From Brienomyrus brachyistius (Eukaryota > Chordata > Actinopteri > Osteoglossiformes > Mormyridae), in contig NC_064536.1 in assembly GCF_023856365.1 (NCBI RefSeq), positions 36,572,776 to 36,636,775 on the forward strand: a stretch of 64,000 nucleotides of DNA. The letters run 5' to 3'. This document shows positions 63,824-64,000 of the stretch, piece by piece. The stretch's first letter is position 1, and each line of letters opens with the position of its first letter. Position numbers and translations under genes: made by a program. The notes beneath the pieces are model-generated. The model ran no database searches. It was not told the origin of the DNA and saw nothing but the letters and a program-made list of their open reading frames with translations.

Positions 63824-64000
63824 AATGGAACTACACAATAAAAGATTAGTATGTCAGTACACTGATATCAGAGCAAGAATAATTACAGCTCCTAAGCAAA
63901 GCCGCTTCATAATTGCTCACTGCCAACCTCCCACATATTATACCACCAGTCAAACATCCCTGCATGTTGACCTGCATTCCTTGCCATCTCATCCTGTAAC

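Noticed and set aside
1..64000. CRISPR arrays, bacterial operons, riboswitches or phage modules
   Set aside because: Intron-bearing genes and vertebrate transposons throughout; tandem repeats found are microsatellites, minisatellites or duplications without spacer structure.

Overview
The window is vertebrate nuclear DNA, almost certainly from a ray-finned (teleost) fish. Three things point that way: interrupted genes with GT-AG introns, a dense mix of fish-typical transposons (Tc1/mariner, hAT, L1, L2/CR1-like, RTE and Rex3-like LINEs, tRNA-derived SINEs, MITEs, endogenous retrovirus pieces), and single-V-domain immune-receptor exons. There are no bacterial-type operons, no CRISPR array and no convincing functional tRNA or rRNA gene. 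All family names rest on motif recognition by eye; no database search was possible.

Host genes. Two immunoglobulin-superfamily receptor genes face each other. Gene A (+ strand, 2,908-17,750) has a short leader exon, a V-type exon ending in a joining-segment-like motif, a transmembrane exon, short cytoplasmic exons, an ITIM-like VNYVLL in the last exon and a poly(A) signal at 17,829. It looks like an inhibitory receptor of the NITR-like type. Gene B (- strand, 36,913-39,634) has a candidate leader exon, one Ig exon and a series of 36-39 nt phase-1 stalk exons, three of which end in Pro-Pro-Gly; no membrane or tail exon was found. A conserved upstream block containing the ETS-type sequence GAGGAAGTG lies before both genes, and a third copy lies at 41.3 kb with no recognisable gene behind it.

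Layout. 1-1.9 kb: degenerate ERV gag-pol (-). 2.5-17.85 kb: gene A, its introns filled with a SINE, a Tc1 element, LTR-like sequence, two LINE copies and tandem repeats. 17.9-35 kb: mostly transposon debris, including two oppositely oriented copies of a deleted Rex3-like LINE, LTR-like sequences, two Tc1 elements, a hAT remnant, an env-like piece and MITEs. 35.2-36.2 kb: 3' half of an L2/CR1-like LINE. 36.9-40.3 kb: gene B and its promoter block. 43-44.1 kb: an inverted second copy of a hAT-plus-Tc1 composite also present at 24.2-25.6 kb.

44.3-56.8 kb is a nested stack: an RTE-type LINE preceded by a 5S rRNA-like piece was entered by a hAT transposon (47,411-56,674, perfect 8-bp duplication CCCAGGAC), which was itself entered by a 5.4-kb L1 (47,557-52,965, 10-bp duplication) and by a MITE. 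The L1 ORF1 is open; its ORF2 has two frame breaks. 57-64 kb holds a hAT MITE, a LINE RT fragment, a striking 18 x 42-bp minisatellite without indels, a TA microsatellite, an IS630/Tc-like transposon with long inverted repeats, and a CTCF-like site near the end.
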